From positions 216,979,473-217,043,472 of the forward strand of contig JARYHS010011408.1 in assembly GCA_031002005.1 (NCBI GenBank): DNA of 64,000 nt, written 5' to 3'. This DNA comes from Vandiemenella viatica (lineage: Eukaryota > Arthropoda > Insecta > Orthoptera > Morabidae). The position numbers were made by a program, and so were the translations under genes. The notes under the pieces were generated by a model, which was not told the DNA's origin, did not search any database, and saw nothing but the letters and a program-made list of their open reading frames with translations. Below, piece after piece: positions 1-61,026 of the stretch; the stretch's first letter is position 1, and each line of letters starts with the position of its first letter.

Positions 1-1377
1 GTAGTTAGAACCAGCGATTGTAACTTCCTGGAACAAAATGGAGGGGCGGGGGAGAGTTAGCTTAAGTGTTGACGTCTGTTTACCATTAGTGTAACTTATG
101 AGGTAGGGTCAAAAAGTTCCCATTGTCTTGCACATTCAAGTAGTTGTTTGCCAGAAGTGAAATTTTTGTTTGGGTGGTTGGCAACACTTCTGAGGAAGGG
201 GCTGTGCCGTGCAGCAGGCAGTTGTAGTTGGTTCCGGTGTATATTTTAGACGTAGTGCCTTTCTTTCGTGGGATTGTGAACTGTCGTATTTAGAGCAGCG
301 TGGCAATATCAAATTCTGTGTGTTGCTGGAGAAATCACCCTCGGAGATGTTCTCTATGATAGATATAGTATTTTTGTTTATGAAGCGGAGTTTGGATGAT
401 TGGGGACTGTCGCAACATTCGCTAGATGATTGCGGAAAACCGCCAAGCGACCGGAATCATGCCTGCGGGTACACGGACGCCTGGTCTCGTGCCTTGTCCC
501 GTTGTACCTCCCAGTTCCTGTGAGCGGTAACTCAGCGCACCAAGCCACAATGTCGGCTCATAATAATGATTTTATACCATCAGTGTTGTGTTAAACTTTT
601 TTATATGTATTCAGAGTTAAAAAACTGAATCATAATTATGTGAACCTTGTGTAACAACGAATATGATGGTTGTTATTTGAAATAAATAGATTTTTATAGA
701 CAGGATTAATAGTGTATCGTTTGCAATTTATTTCCTTTTGTTAGCTCTATGCAAAAATCCTTTCATACCTACAACCTTTAACCGTGTCTGTAATAATCTT
801 AAATTAAGTTTGTTCCGAAATGTTTGCTGGTTCTTTTCTATTCGAGATCTATTAAGTTTTCTATCCGCAAATATTATGTTCGAATTTCTCATTATACAAC
901 CCTTATTAATCTTCCGTTCGATTATCTTGTCTTGCTCGTTCGCCTTTTCTACCAACAATCCCCCCAACTTCTTCTTTTTCCAGAGATGCTATATTTTTAA
1001 ACATATCGGAGCAAACAATCTTTATTAAACCTGCTAATCTTTTTATTTTCCCCTTAAACTTTTGATTTACTAATATTATTGCCTTTATCTGTCTAATATG
1101 TAATTTTTTTAATGAGCTGCTATCTTACATTTGCTCTGGCTTATGTTTCGATATCGATTGGCAGTGATAATAAAGATACCCTTGCCTGTCAACCAAACGT
1201 CGTAAATGTACGGTTTAGGATAAATAATGTAATCTTCCTATCACTTAAAATGTAAGCATAACAGACAAAAAAACTAAGTTCTTCTTGTCTTAGGCTGGGA
1301 ATTAAGATACACAGTGAATTAGTCATTGTCACACAGTTTGCTTATAGCTGTTTTAACAAAGGTTTACGGATTTATTA
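1..1377. other. AT-rich DNA without recognised gene
   Basis: Non-coding sequence upstream of the first visible P450 exon, so probably intron or 5' flank. Open frames here, for example 209-523, show no family resemblance or splice logic fitting the missing P450 N-terminus. Confidence 0.6.
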
Positions 1378-1635
1378 CCAAGCGGGGCGGTGTAACGGTT
1401 AGCGTTCTCGCCTCGCATTCGGGAGGACGGCGGTTCGAATCCCCGTTCGGGCATCCAGATTTGGGTTTTCCATGGTTTCCCCAAATCACTCCAGGCAAAT
1501 GCCGGGATGCTTCCTTCAAAAGGCCATGGCCGAATTCCTTCCCATTCCTTGCCCCCATCCTTGCCCCCCATCCTTTCCCGTCTCTAAAGACCTCGATGTT
1601 AAAAAGAGACGTAAAAGCAGTTACAAAAAAAAAAA
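1378..1635 (+). repeat. tRNA-derived SINE, family A, full length
   Basis: The tRNA-like head has an A-box-like GGTGTAACGGTTAGCG and a B-box GGTTCGAATCC. The body contains GGTTTTCCATGGTTTCCCC and AAGGCCATGGCCGAATTCC, and the 3' part GTCTCTAAAGACCTCG is followed by 11 A. It is the reference copy for the family-A elements listed here. The possible flanking repeat GGATT is too short to trust. Confidence 0.85.
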
Positions 1636-1776
1636 GGATTGATTTTTTTAAAGAAGAAATTATAAACACAATGCGATAAATTTTTTCAGAGTACATATTG
1701 CACTAAAGTAAAATATTCGTCCTATCAATTTTCAGAAATGCTAAGAAAACTAATAGCGATATTGATAATAGCGCGC

Positions 1777-1979
1777 TGTATTAACAGAGGCGGTTCAAGG
1801 TCAGTCTGTTCCATCCCCACAACTAACATGTGAGGAGGAAATTTGCTAGCTGGCAAATTTGCCACTAGCTTGCCAGATTCAGAGGTCTGGTCGGAGTGGT
1901 AGGCAACTGAAGGGAGTGGAGAGGTGACGATTGGGGTAAGGGTAACATGACCATGGGCCGCCAGTTGAGAATGAACAGA
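1777..1979 (+). repeat. family-D MITE (inverted TCAAGGTCA ends)
   Basis: Begins TTAACAGAGGCGGTTCAAGG and ends near ATGACCATGGGCCGCCAGTT. The ends are imperfect inverted repeats, as in the cleaner copy at 44543-44745. About 0.2 kb, no ORF. It lies just upstream of P450 exon a. Confidence 0.6.
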
Positions 1980-2063
1980 GTATAGTATATTTTATAAGAA
2001 GCTAACTTCCACGTTTTATGTCAAGTGGGGTTTAATCGTAACGCGTTCTCTTTCTGTTCACAG

Positions 2064-49457
<47,394 letters not shown>

Positions 49458-50935
49458 AAACGTCAGGACGTCGCCAAACCTCGCAAAGTAGTCGGCAGTG
49501 TTGCCAACATCTGCCGGAAGATCATCGAAGGAGAAGCAGGGCGTCTCGTAGGAGCAGACCAACGCGAGGAAATGTTGTCACCTAACAACCATCCTCGCTT
49601 CCTGATGAAGTTTCTTTACGTGCAGAGGTGATACAACCATGGCGATCACCTTAGCTTCAACTTTATTACATATTCTAGAATCGCTAATGAGGTAGTACAA
49701 ATCATACAGGGTTTTACAATGAAGTGTTCATTTAAGCGTTAATGAAGTTTTTTTCCATTATCAGCTTTATTCTGAAAAAAGAAGATGCAAGAGTGGTAGG
49801 GTAATTTTAAGAGCAGTAATTTTCTTTGTAATTGGTAGAACACATAGAAACTTTTGTCGCTTCTGTAAATACCTTCACAATCTTTGGTTAGATTGAAAGA
49901 TGGGGTTTCTCTGTAAAAGTATTCTGATTTGTATCAACTTTCAAGTACTATGGCCTACAAAATGTGAGGCCTTATACCTCATTTTACATTTAATATAATT
50001 TCACGCTTTAATTATTTCTTATTCTAGTGAGTAAAAAACAATATTATTATCGTATCATTCATTATTCAAATCCATTGAAAACATTCCATATCCATTTCCA
50101 TGTGTTCCATAAATGCTGTGATAGCTTCTTGGCATTGAATGATCATGTGAAGAAGATATTACTGGTATTGTATTTCAACAATATTTGTATTTGCTTATAT
50201 ATTTAATAAAAAGGCTTATTTTAAGTATAATTGTTTTTAAATGTCTTCTTTAATACTAGTTATCAACAAAATACGAGTAATAATGTTCATATTGAAAACA
50301 TTGGTCATCCTTAACTTATTAAAAAAGAAGCTTATTTAATGTACTGAAACAAGTGTAACATAATCGTTGGTAATTTCCTATAGTTCTTTTTCGAACTTCT
50401 TTGATAACTTCTCTATCAATATTTCATGAAATCTAAATAAATCATGATGCTTTTAGGTCTATTTGCTGTAATCTTTCACAGCTATGATTTCAGTAACTCA
50501 GCTGATTTGTTTATTTGAGGATTCTATTGTCCAGTGACAATAGCAATGAAATCTTCACTGGTGTTCCGCCGGATTGTGTTCTAAGAACACTATAGTTCGA
50601 CGCCAGCTCCGCCGAGCAGATTTCATAGCAATCAAACGCCTCAAAAGTCTCGATTCTTAGATTATTAACTACTACTATTCACAGACAATAAAACAGATTT
50701 ACAACGCATTATAACACCAGAAAGGTTCATTTCTCCGGAGATTTTGTTAAAAGAAGTCAAATCCTAAATTAAATAATTTTAGGGTCACTGAGAGTCGAAT
50801 TTGCGGAATAAGACTTTATGAGCAAATTACATCAAAATATATTTTAACACAGTGAAAAGTCGTGGTATGAAGAAAAACAGACGACCAAACATTAAAATTG
50901 TTAAGAAGCTCCAGAATACATGATTGCTTGTTAAC
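49458..50935. other. P450 3' UTR and downstream DNA
   Basis: Begins at the P450 stop; the UTR end depends on the poly(A) site. Otherwise nothing recognisable. Confidence 0.5.
50205..50210 (+). terminator. candidate poly(A) signal of the P450 gene
   Basis: First plain AATAAA that I see after the P450 stop codon, 748 nt downstream. A second AATAAA is at 50436-50441. Which is used cannot be told from sequence. Confidence 0.4.
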
Positions 50936-51830
50936 TTATATATAAAAATGGATGTTAATATAATTATATATCCGAGATTATTAGACTTCAACACCGTTTG
51001 AACAATCACCATGAAAGTTGGCACGTGCATGTATTTTTTCGTGGTGAAGGTTTCTGATTTTTTTTTTTTAATTTGACCCTTTAAATTTTTATCAAATTTT
51101 TATGGAACTTTGCACACGTATACTTTCAAACAAACAGAAAAATAGTTCACATTTGGTTTACAATAAACCAATCCCTCTCCCCCTTCCCACCACCTTAATT
51201 TTTGTCAATGTTCTTTATACAAAGCTACAGTTTCTATCCGATTTTGAAGGAACTCTGCAGACATATACTTTAAATCAAACAGGAAAATACTGTCTGCTTT
51301 TCAATTTGCAAAAGTCCAACCTCTGTCGCCCTTAACCCAAAACCCTTTATACTTCCAATTTTTTATATACATATAGAAACCACAGCTTTAAAAAATACGT
51401 TCAAAATCAATTCAGCTGTTTTCAAGTAATACCAGATTTTCCGTAAAATAGATGTTTCAATATGTACTGTACGTCAAATTAAAAATCTGTATTTTCTGAG
51501 TGACAGTGGAACAAACAAATATATTACAGATTTATGTATGTGGAATGTATAATTGCGCGAATGGTACATGTTTCGATTATCGAGCACCAACATTAACAAA
51601 TGTTGTGATTAGATTGAAATGCAGCCTGGACCAAAATGTAAACTGACATTCTGTATCACAGCAGCCAGTTCACCCCGTTCTGGGAATTGTTCGGATATAT
51701 CAATTTTTAGTTTACTTCCGGAAATGGCTGGTGCTTAATTAATGAAACTTGCTACACACGATTCCCATCGGAAATATAAAAATAGTGTACGGGAAAATCA
51801 ATCCCAATTAGAACCCGGGTACTCTGCTAG
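50936..51830 (+). mobile_element. non-autonomous Helitron
   Basis: The 5' region TTATATATAAAAATGGATGT resembles Helitron starts though the TC is altered. The 3' end TACTCTGCTAG is followed by T. Shares several blocks with 45327-47174. No Rep/helicase ORF. Confidence 0.65.
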
Positions 51831-53726
51831 TACAGTTATAAACTCAAATAAAACACCGCAGTTGTCTTATTTAATATTTGAGACAAAACTCGTTGTTGTG
51901 AACGTGTTACACGTAAGCTCTTCTTATTCACTGTTTTCATTTATGTATGCGCCAGAGATTCCCTGCCTCAAAATAAAGCAAGAAAACATTAATTACTTTT
52001 ACATATTCATCATAAATTCATTCAAGACGTAGGCTGTTAACTTAGAATTTCTACATTCTGAGATATGAGGAAAATCTGTTATCATTAATAGTTCTCTCAA
52101 GAACTGCAAGTTTACGAAATTTATAAAAAGTAATCCTAAATAAATTACGTCAATTTGTCGTTTTTAATTCATTTTTCTATGCAGACGTTAGGTATTATTT
52201 AAGATTATGAAACTATTAAGTTACCATTCTGATTGACATAGGAAGAGCACATGTAATTGAAATGAAGATATGTTCCAGTATATAAAATACTTAACAAGAA
52301 GATTTTGTGACATACGAGTATTTCTTGTTATGTGAGTTGTATCTTAAACTGTAGGTATCTGTTTCATTTCCATTATATGGTACTACCATGCTCATATTAA
52401 TCCGAACGACCTGAATTGCACATCGCTACATTTCATCCTGGGACTTATTCAACCCATTATACACATCTAAAAAGACAGTACTATACGCAGTAGGTGGTAC
52501 ATTCACGTTAATATCCAAAATTGAGACTCAACCACCTCACAAAAAAAGTGACATATTTTAAAATGTTCGTTATAGAAACGAAAATATGGATTGTATTTCG
52601 TTAATAAAAGAGTTGTGCAGACATTGAAAGCACTTCACTTTAGTTTTTTTAAAACATTCAAGAGAAATTATGTGTCATTACAGAACATTAAAAGTTACCA
52701 TTTTCAAACAAAAAGTCAATTTTGAACAACCGCTAGCGCCAAAAGAAAGGAAGACGTTATACTGATCATCTGTCACTTAAAATAATTAACTATTAATGAT
52801 AAAATCAATATTTGCCATGTAAAGATAGTTTTAGGTGAGTGCGTTGACAAATAATTGCAGATTTTTGCAGTTAGTTAATTTTGCTGTGTGCTATGAAGAC
52901 ATGTTGTTCTTTTACTACTATATTTAAAATTATTTTAGAAACATACGGAAAAAATTATAACTAAATTACTGTTGTCGGTGACATGAGATGTCGTCAACGC
53001 ATTCTGAGTTGACAGTTTTTTTTGCGTCAAAAAATCTTATTTTCACCTACCATTAATAACGAAAGCTGCTTAAGGCGAAATAAACACTCTTTTTAAAACA
53101 AAAACAAAACATGATGAGGGGTCAGTAGTTGATGGCACAATTTCACAAAGTGTTGTCACCTTTGTGGTTTTAGTGGTGTTTCATAAACAGGCAAAGAACA
53201 AAAAATTAATATGGCTTTTTAGCTATAGCAATATTCTGTAGGTGGTGCTATTAAAACTCAAACGACAGGTGAAACGTTGGTTTGATGTTCTTACCAAAAA
53301 CTTTATTGGTAAGTATCCAAGGACGTGGATTTAAAATATTTGGTAATTAACGAACTGCTGCGATTGTTAGCGGACACGTTCGAAATCATTAGTTTATTTC
53401 GCGATTTATACGCTTTTTGCTACTTCAAGATATTATAGTAAGCCAACATTTCACTCCATTCTGATGTTAATACTATGGTGAACGTTCCCAGTCAACTGGT
53501 AACCCAGAATACAACCAGAAGTTTCGCAAGTGCGAAAATTTTAGAAGCTGATACTAATCAATAATGAAAGACAACGAACGATTGTTTCTATATTTTGTAA
53601 CTGTTGTATATGAGACACATAGATTGAAGGAATACACAGGAAACTGGGAACAAGGAAACGTAATGCTGGTCAATGTGTATAACAGTAGTTGCGGTCTAGG
53701 TAGGACTCATCCGCTGCTACTGTAGG
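51831..53726. other. AT-rich DNA without recognised gene
   Basis: No recognised element or coding region. Confidence 0.5.
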
Positions 53727-53880
53727 TATCGCGGGTGCCGACCCGGAAGAATGGTGGTTAGCGCTCGGGTAGTTCCTGGAGCAGACAGTTCGATTCCATC
53801 CTCGGACATAAGTGATTTTCATGAACTGTTACGTTCTTCTTGTGTTTAAAGTACTGTGGATCACTAAAATCACAACATAC
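53727..53880 (+). repeat. SINE family C-like copy
   Basis: GCCGACCCGGAAGAATGGTG and AGTTCGATTCCATCCTCGG (A- and B-box-like), then TTCTTCTTGTGTTTAAAGTA and GTGGATCACTAAAATCACAA as in the family-C body. Confidence 0.6.
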
Positions 53881-54626
53881 ACCAACTGAGAAGATAAAAT
53901 AATGGAGAGGCTGCACTTATCGACAAACTAACACAAATGCTTTTTTGGCTTATTTTTTACCAATTCAGTCCTTAAATGAATGTTATATTTTTTTTAAATG
54001 TCACGGAAAAGATTATTTACCAAGGATTGTAAAGGAATCCGGCCACGGTATTCAAGTATGAACTAGTCCACTGTTAGCCCGAAATTATTTCGTTAATCCT
54101 CTGAAATCTAAAACATGGATTTTGTTGACCGTGACATACACAGAAGTGGACATCCAAAATGTCAGTACCAACAGAACTGGTAAAAATTTCAACGATTTCA
54201 CGAAAAGAAGTACAGCTTCCAAGGCTTACTTTTAACTTAGATAGAAAGGGAAGCCAAAGTTTCGATACGATAAAACTAGTCTTCGTAGCAGTAACTGATT
54301 CAAAATGCTATTCAGGCATCCTATCAGAAAAAATTGTTCTACTGTCATCGTTGTATACACCTACGTAAGTGACGTTAAAAGCAAAGTTATAGTCAGAACG
54401 GATAAACTTCTTGATCTTAAAAATCTAACAATTTCCGTCAAATCGCTTAAATCAGTTAATGGTGATTTGTTACTGCGATCTTAACTGTCTCCTGTAGCAC
54501 GCTTATTACTGAAAGAAAATTATTGATTTATGTTCACCAATCTAATCTATGTATCAACAAATTTGTTGTTATCACAGCTATAGCAGGATGGAGTTCAATA
54601 TTGTGAAGACGTAACAAAGTTTTCAA

Positions 54627-54865
54627 GTGGTTAGGGCTTTACTACTAGCCGATTTCAAGGTCATTAGGGCATGGAGAACGCTGGAGAAAGTAACGCCAAG
54701 TATCGCAACCATGGTAATTCGGGAAACACATCGCGGCATTCGCTTGGAGTAACTTCGGAAAAACCATGGAAAACCGAATTCAGGACAATCGGACCGGTGA
54801 TATAACATGCGACTTTCCGAATTCCAGTCTCGAGCGTTAACCACTCGCCCAACAAGTTCGGTAAC
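54627..54865 (-). repeat. SINE family A, diverged
   Basis: - strand: GTTGGGCGAGTGGTTAACGC head and GGTTTTCCATGGTTTTTCCG body. The interior is altered. Confidence 0.7.
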
Positions 54866-56799
54866 ACAACAACCCCAAAATACCTTCCCAAAGAAGAAAC
54901 GGTTATACATGGATCTTACGTTTCTAACGGTCTCCAGTAAGTTATCGAATTACTGAAGCTGTTGAACCAAAAATAGTGTCAAATACTAAAATACAACAGC
55001 GATGAATGAGGACAAATTTTACGTAAGTATCTGAAATAATTTAATATTTCGAATATTGAAAATTATGAGTCAGCTGAAAAGGAGACCCTGCGATCAAGAA
55101 CTTAATTGCAAACTGTTCCAAATTTTTATAGTTTAGCGCTGTTATTCTCTGCAGTTGGTTTGTAGAATAGCATAGTTGAAGGAGGAAATTGTAAGTTTAC
55201 GCAGAGCATTTGACCACTCGGAACTTGCTTTCATTTAAAGCAAAGGGTCTGGCTGCGAGTAATATTATAACGTCTATAAGCTGAGTAATGATAATAAAGC
55301 TACATTATCACCTGTTTAAAAAAGTTTTCTCACTGATAGAAAGCTATTATTTGACTTCCGTAATTGCTGCGTATGATTCTTTTCAAACATTTCTCGGACT
55401 CAATTTCAGTGTTATTTCATTGTATGTATACTAAGATTTCATATATGTCATGATAATGTGGTTGATAACTTGCTTTAGTTTAACAGAATTCATTTTACAT
55501 AGGCCATATCAAAACTGATTACAGCCTTCTGCTTCGGTAAAAGTTTTTCATCGCAACAAAACTAATTTCTGTGAATAGAAACTTAGAATACGCAGCTACG
55601 AACGTGAAAGTAGGTATTTAAACAATCTCCCGGTACGTGGCACGTAGCCCACTTCTGCAAGATTTTAACTCAACTGTCTTGTATTCAGGCAGCATTAATC
55701 AAGCAATGTATTTACTGCAACTTGTCAGTTCCTTTCATCCATTTTTCCATGTGTTCGTTTCATTAAAAAAAATCCATCTTGTTTGACATATGCTGATGCG
55801 TATATCCGTAACAACTTTTCTCAGCAGGTGGAAGAATAAAAAATCCTGTTCCAGTGCCATAAGCATATCTGTCGGTTTCGCGTGAGACATTGCAAGGAAC
55901 AGTAGTCATTCCACCAATTTTTGTGACTGTCGGGCATTTAAACGTATGATTGTGGTGAGCTGTAGGGCTGAGAGATTTTAAGTCTAAAAACTACCTACGT
56001 TCCACTTCAGTAATCGCAGTGAAATCTCACACTTTCGTTGAATCGTAGGAGACACGAATATTGGTCAATTTTTAATTACTAGAAAATATAAATTAAAATT
56101 TGTTAGTTGCTAGTTTGGTTTGTAGTGTATCAACTTCAATTCAGAATATATATAAATTCATAAAGCAAACAAGTAAAAAATATTTTTAAAAAGAGTTTGC
56201 TTCCAATTTTGCGAAATTGCTTTTCAAATGGTACATACAAATCAAATAAAAGATATGATTTATAAATCTTATATAAATTTTGAGAAGCTTGATGTGAATT
56301 TTAACAACATATTTACTCTCCGTTTCGTAAAATTCAGTAAGAAAGGATTAATATAAATTTTTGTCGTAAAAATTGTCTGGTGTAGACTTTAATTTGTTAA
56401 AATTACTCATTTAGTAATTGTGCGAAAAATATAAGTCGGACGGAAATCGCTATTAGCTCTTCTATAAACATAAGGAGAAAGTCGTTCAGAATGAATTAAC
56501 TGATCAGTAGTTTCGTAAATACAGCGAGAAATTAGATTTTTTTCTGATTTTTACAAAAGCTTAGTAGAAATCGGCAAATAAAAATGTAAACGTTTTAGAC
56601 GTCACTGGTTTCATTTCATCTGTAAGAAGACTATGCCAAGAAAATTTTTCTTCGGTCTGCCAATAAGATCTTTATTATTTTTTCCCATCCCATGTTTTTC
56701 AAAAATCAAAACTAAATTAAGGTTATAAATAATTAAAGTCGTTCGCAATCACAAATATTAAAGAACGAATTATTTCCCGACGTTGGCCATAAATACAAT
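54866..56799. other. AT-rich DNA without recognised gene
   Basis: No recognised element or coding region. Confidence 0.5.
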
Positions 56800-56931
56800 T
56801 CTCTTGGGTGACAAGCTGAGTGAACAAGTGTTTCCCTATTTCGTCGGAAGATGGTGGCGTTTTTATCGCCGAAATATAAAGTGGAAACCCTTTTTGTTCA
56901 CTCCGCTTGTCATGCGAGAGGATTATTACAT
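56800..56931. repeat. 130-bp imperfect hairpin
   Basis: TGACAAGCTGAGTGAACAA at 56809 faces TTGTTCACTCCGCTTGTCA ending 56912. Outer flanks AATTCTCTTG/GAGAGGATT and inner TGTTTCCCTATTTCG/CGAAATATAAAGTGGAAACCC also pair. Probably a small palindromic MITE. Confidence 0.6.
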
Positions 56932-58157
56932 CAAAGTTTAAGGGTTCTGACCGATAGACAAAGAAACAGACAGTGTAAGTTAGGGCGTTGGCATGTGTGT
57001 GTGTTTCATTAATTGATCTGATCGATATGTTTATCTATATTGTATTGAAAAACAAATGTTTGCAGTTATGCAGATGATGGAAACGTGATTACTCGTGACC
57101 AAACAGTATGATTTAAAACGTGTGGTGCAATTAAAATGAAAAATAGGAAATAAAGTAGAAACAAGCTTCGGCAATAACCAGATTCAGTTAGCTCAATATT
57201 TCGAATGAACTTGTCTGCACCAAGCAGAAATTATCGAGGCTGAATGGACAGCATAGGCACTATTTACACATTGTGTTTATGAGCTTGCTTCCTCGAACTC
57301 GACTGTAAGCTTAATGAGAGATTTCCATCTGCAGTTTTCTGACACTGGCTTGAGGTGTTCTGAATGTTAAAACTTTTAGATTTGTATATTTCTTACTATT
57401 TTGTTGTTGAGACGCATTATAACGTATTTTTGCTGTCAAGTTTATGAAGATAAAACCTACCAGCCTTTCTGCCAGTCGTTCATTGCCTTTTAAGAGACGT
57501 TTTATTCTGGGTCCATAGACTTTCAAATCCTAAATAAACCCTGCCGGTTGAAAAAGATTTCTCGCTATCATTTGCAAATAACGCTGATCGTCAGCTATTG
57601 TTGTACGGTTCCCTTTTCCATTTTTCTTTGCCGAAGGTTTATTCTTTGTTCAATTGTTCATTTCAATCCGTGGTAACTGTTTCCATGATTACGTACTATA
57701 TGAATACCCATTTTAAAGTAATGCAGTTATTTGACCTAAATCCATATCAGTCACTGATATCATTGCTTTTATCTAATGATTTTTCAGATGATTTGATAAA
57801 CATCAAGGATTAAGTTCACGATCCTGAATCTTTAAGCAGTGAATGTGATAGAACTGTTTGTGATATTGGTAATGTTGGTCTAACAATAAGATGTCGTGAT
57901 CGATAATAAGACAAAAACTAATTAGAGAGATTTTATGCAGTGTCATTAGGTTTATATTTAGAATTTATTACGAAGTTAGAATGGAAGGCAGATACACTGT
58001 TAACGCATTCGGTTTATCCTGTTAAAGAACTTTCCTTCCTCTATCAAATTCGACCACACAGCTGAAACGACGATTTCCTTCTGCAATACTCTGATGCTAG
58101 GAAGTTCCATATAGGATGGTTTGTTTACCGACTGGATGAGAAACCCCGCATAGCTGA

Positions 58158-58240
58158 CTGTATGGTCTAGCGGTGAAGGTTCCCGACTACTAACGGTGTA
58201 GTCGTAGGTTCGAAAATATGTTGGGAGTTTTTTTTTTTTT
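58158..58240 (+). repeat. tRNA-like relic with T-run
   Basis: TATGGTCTAGCGGTGAAGGT is A-box-like and GTAGTCGTAGGTTCGAAAAT is B-box-like, followed by 16 T. No clean acceptor stem. Confidence 0.4.
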
Positions 58241-58401
58241 TTTCCTTTCGTTTTCAAACCATTCCAACATACCCACTCTTACATATAACATAATCTCATA
58301 ATTCTTTACACCATCATGCTAGTTGAATGGAAAACATCATTATTTTTTTTATAAGGCTAGAAACAATAAGTCTAGCTCGATTCAATACGCGAATTTCTTA
58401 G

Positions 58402-59150
58402 ATGTACTCACTTTGACTTTAAATCTGGCCGCCACTGAAAAATTCTATCACTCTTATTTTGCACAATCTGGCATCAATGTCATCCCAGGCAACAGTAACG
58501 GAATACTGGCTCCGCCTCCTCGCAATTTCATTGGTGGATATTTTATTCAGAGCCATCTATACTGCAGATTTTTCATTTCCTTAAGTCAATGCAGGAAACA
58601 ATTGGCTAACAGGTAGGAATTAAGCTCCTCCCACTGACGATTCTGATTGGCAGAACAGTTCATCAACCTTCCATTACATTTCTATAATACTTTACCAAAA
58701 TTCAGATCTTGAAACGTATCCCAAAAGTGGTAATTAACGGGATTACGCAGGAAACAGGCTCAATGCTATATATTACTAAGGTTGATTAACATAAAACTAT
58801 AACGATAAGATTGTTATACTCATTTTGATAATTCCTTCGGATAATATTTCACTCATATATCTGGTCAGTCCACAAACCAAGGGATAATCATGTTCCATGA
58901 GCTAGAGTTATAGTACTACGAAACTACAGAAACAAGAAATTATTTCGGAAGTGTCTCTCTCCAAGATGGATTGAATGAAACAGTTTTCCTTCGCTGCGTT
59001 GTATACACCTATACGAGGAAAGTAGCACCGAGCGTCCAGTGGTCCTACAGTTAGCGTTCTGGCTTGCTGAGCGAGTGGTTCCGAATTCAAATCCAAGTAG
59101 TTCTCTTTTTTTTTAATTTAGAAATTTATCTTTACTTGTATTTTCTATTT
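58402..59150 (+). repeat. left arm of a large inverted repeat
   Basis: About 0.75 kb, almost identical to the reverse complement of 62870-63596. Outer end GTACTCACTTTGACTTTAAA. Near the inner end it contains a tRNA-like segment (CCAGTGGTCCTACAGTTAGC, GTGGTTCCGAATTCAAATCC) followed by a T run. The frames seen in it are mirrored in the other arm and are not evidence for a protein. Confidence 0.9.
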
Positions 59151-60002
59151 AAGCGTACCGAAACTGCACATTGCTTATGAGTATAAGGTATCCATGATTC
59201 TTTCCTAACTGCGTCAGGAAATAAGATAAACATCTGCGAAACTACCCAATGTTTCGTAACTATTAGCCGACGTAAGCATGAAAGAATTGCGGCGACAGAA
59301 CTGACGGGTTTCAAGCCGCGCCGAAATCATATCATCTGTCCCTTTTCAAACGACACACATGTTTCCAAAATAATTATTTCACAGTAGAACGATCATCGCG
59401 TTTCAGAAAGAAATAATTTACAAGAGGAATTATTGCTCTCTTTGTAGGTGGACGATAATGATTATGCACTACATAAATAAATGAGAGTTAATTGCGTAAA
59501 ACTAAATATTAGCATCGCAACAAATAAAACGACCATTGTCACTAAAAAATTTACAACCAGATTATTATCGTAGGACAAAAATAAATTATTTTATAACTGG
59601 TATAAGTAATTAAAGTTAATTGAGAATCGGGCTTAAAGGCATGGAGTTCTTAAATTACCGTTTTTTCCCGTTTTCTACAATGCTGCTAGTAGTTTCTGAC
59701 ACTATTACTTCATGATCTTTGCAGCATTGGGATTTATTAAATACTGGGGCTAAACGCTCATTACTTAACAAGGCGTGAAATTACCTGCGTTTATTCTTTG
59801 TTTGGAATAACATAAATAAATACAAGCATTTGGCGAATGAGGATGTCGCCGTTCGCGTGATTGTTCTTTAGTCTCCGGTATAAAGTGAAACGCTCAAGTT
59901 TTGTCACCCGTCATAATCGACTCCATCATCACCTAGGTCTCAAGGATCCAAACAAACACAGTCTACGGGTAAAGTAAAGTTGATAATGACTAAAGACCGG
60001 AA
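59151..60002. other. spacer of inverted repeat, no gene
   Basis: AT-rich; no transposase-like frame. Confidence 0.5.
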
Positions 60003-60140
60003 GTCCGAGCGTGGCGTGTGGGCGGTAACGCTCTGGTTCCAGACAAATGCTGGGATGATTCTTAAAGAAGCCCATGGCCGTTCCCTTCTTTAATAAATTC
60101 AACATCGATGAAACGTAAAGCAATAAACAAAAAAATAAGG
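60003..60140 (+). repeat. SINE family A with internal deletion
   Basis: GTCCGAGCGTGGCGTGTGGG head, then AATGCTGGGATGATTCTTAA, CCCATGGCC and GATGAAACGTAAAGCAATAA. The B-box region and half of the body are missing. Confidence 0.65.
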
Positions 60141-60209
60141 ATAGGGAGGAGGTATTGTTAACAGATTTCAAGCCAGCTGCGACCTCCTCAATAAATTTAA
60201 CCAGCTCTT

Positions 60210-60400
60210 TTTTGTGATTTTACGCCTCGTCGACATAGAGGTGATTATTGGCTGGATAGGAGTAGTGGCAAGGATTTCGGCCATGCCCTTGTAAAGAACT
60301 CATTCCGGTATTCATATGGAGTGATTTGGGGAAACATTGGAAACCACAAATCTGCATGGCCGAACTTGGATTTGAACCTATGTCCTCCCGAATAAGAGAC
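60210..60400 (-). repeat. SINE family A, diverged, opposite to the copy at 60003
   Basis: TTACGCCTCGTCGACATAGA, GATTTCGGCCATGCCC and GGAGTGATTTGGGGAAACAT with GGATTTGAACC are the family read on the - strand. It stands tail-to-tail with 60003-60140. Confidence 0.7.
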
Positions 60401-61026
60401 TAGAACGTAAACGATTTTTTAGACGACTAGCACTGACAAACGCGTGTTCCGAAATGGTAATCATGTAGAAAAATATATATTTGTTCAACCTCTAAAACGG
60501 TAAATAACTTGATTCTTTATCTATGAATGCTTGGGAGACGTTACTTTTTGTGTTGCCCTCATACAGTTGACATGGATTCCCACCGTATTTTCAATTATCA
60601 GCTGTAAGTTGGATAATTGTGAAACCAACAAAAACTTTTCCAAATGTGCTGCTCGTGATAAATTATTACGTGTATTATTTACGCGTTATAAAGGTATTCT
60701 TCCTGGCCGAAGGAAGTAGGAAAGATAAGACTTTTTCCTGGTAAACGTTGCCATATCTACTTTCTGCGATGTTGCCACGATATTCTGCCTAGTAGTAGCA
60801 CTGTAGCAATTTCCCTATAGAAGAAATAGTGTCTCATAGCTGGACACACACATCGGCGAACTGAAAAATTATTTATGTTCCAGTCTCATCTAGAATATTT
60901 TCATTTAACTGATTATTTCTCTTTTAACAGTTCGATCTTTATACAGATTACTATTCAATCACGGAATGTTGTATCTATATGTATATTTTTTCTTTGGTCA
61001 TATAATTGATGAGCCACTTGGTTCTG

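Noticed and set aside
209..523. 104-codon + strand open frame
   Set aside because: No domain, no splice context fitting the missing P450 N-terminus, and composition like the surrounding non-coding DNA.
58908..59096. 62-codon frame conserved between two places in the window (also at 62921-63109)
   Set aside because: The conservation comes from the inverted-repeat duplication; the frame runs through a tRNA-like segment and has no protein features.
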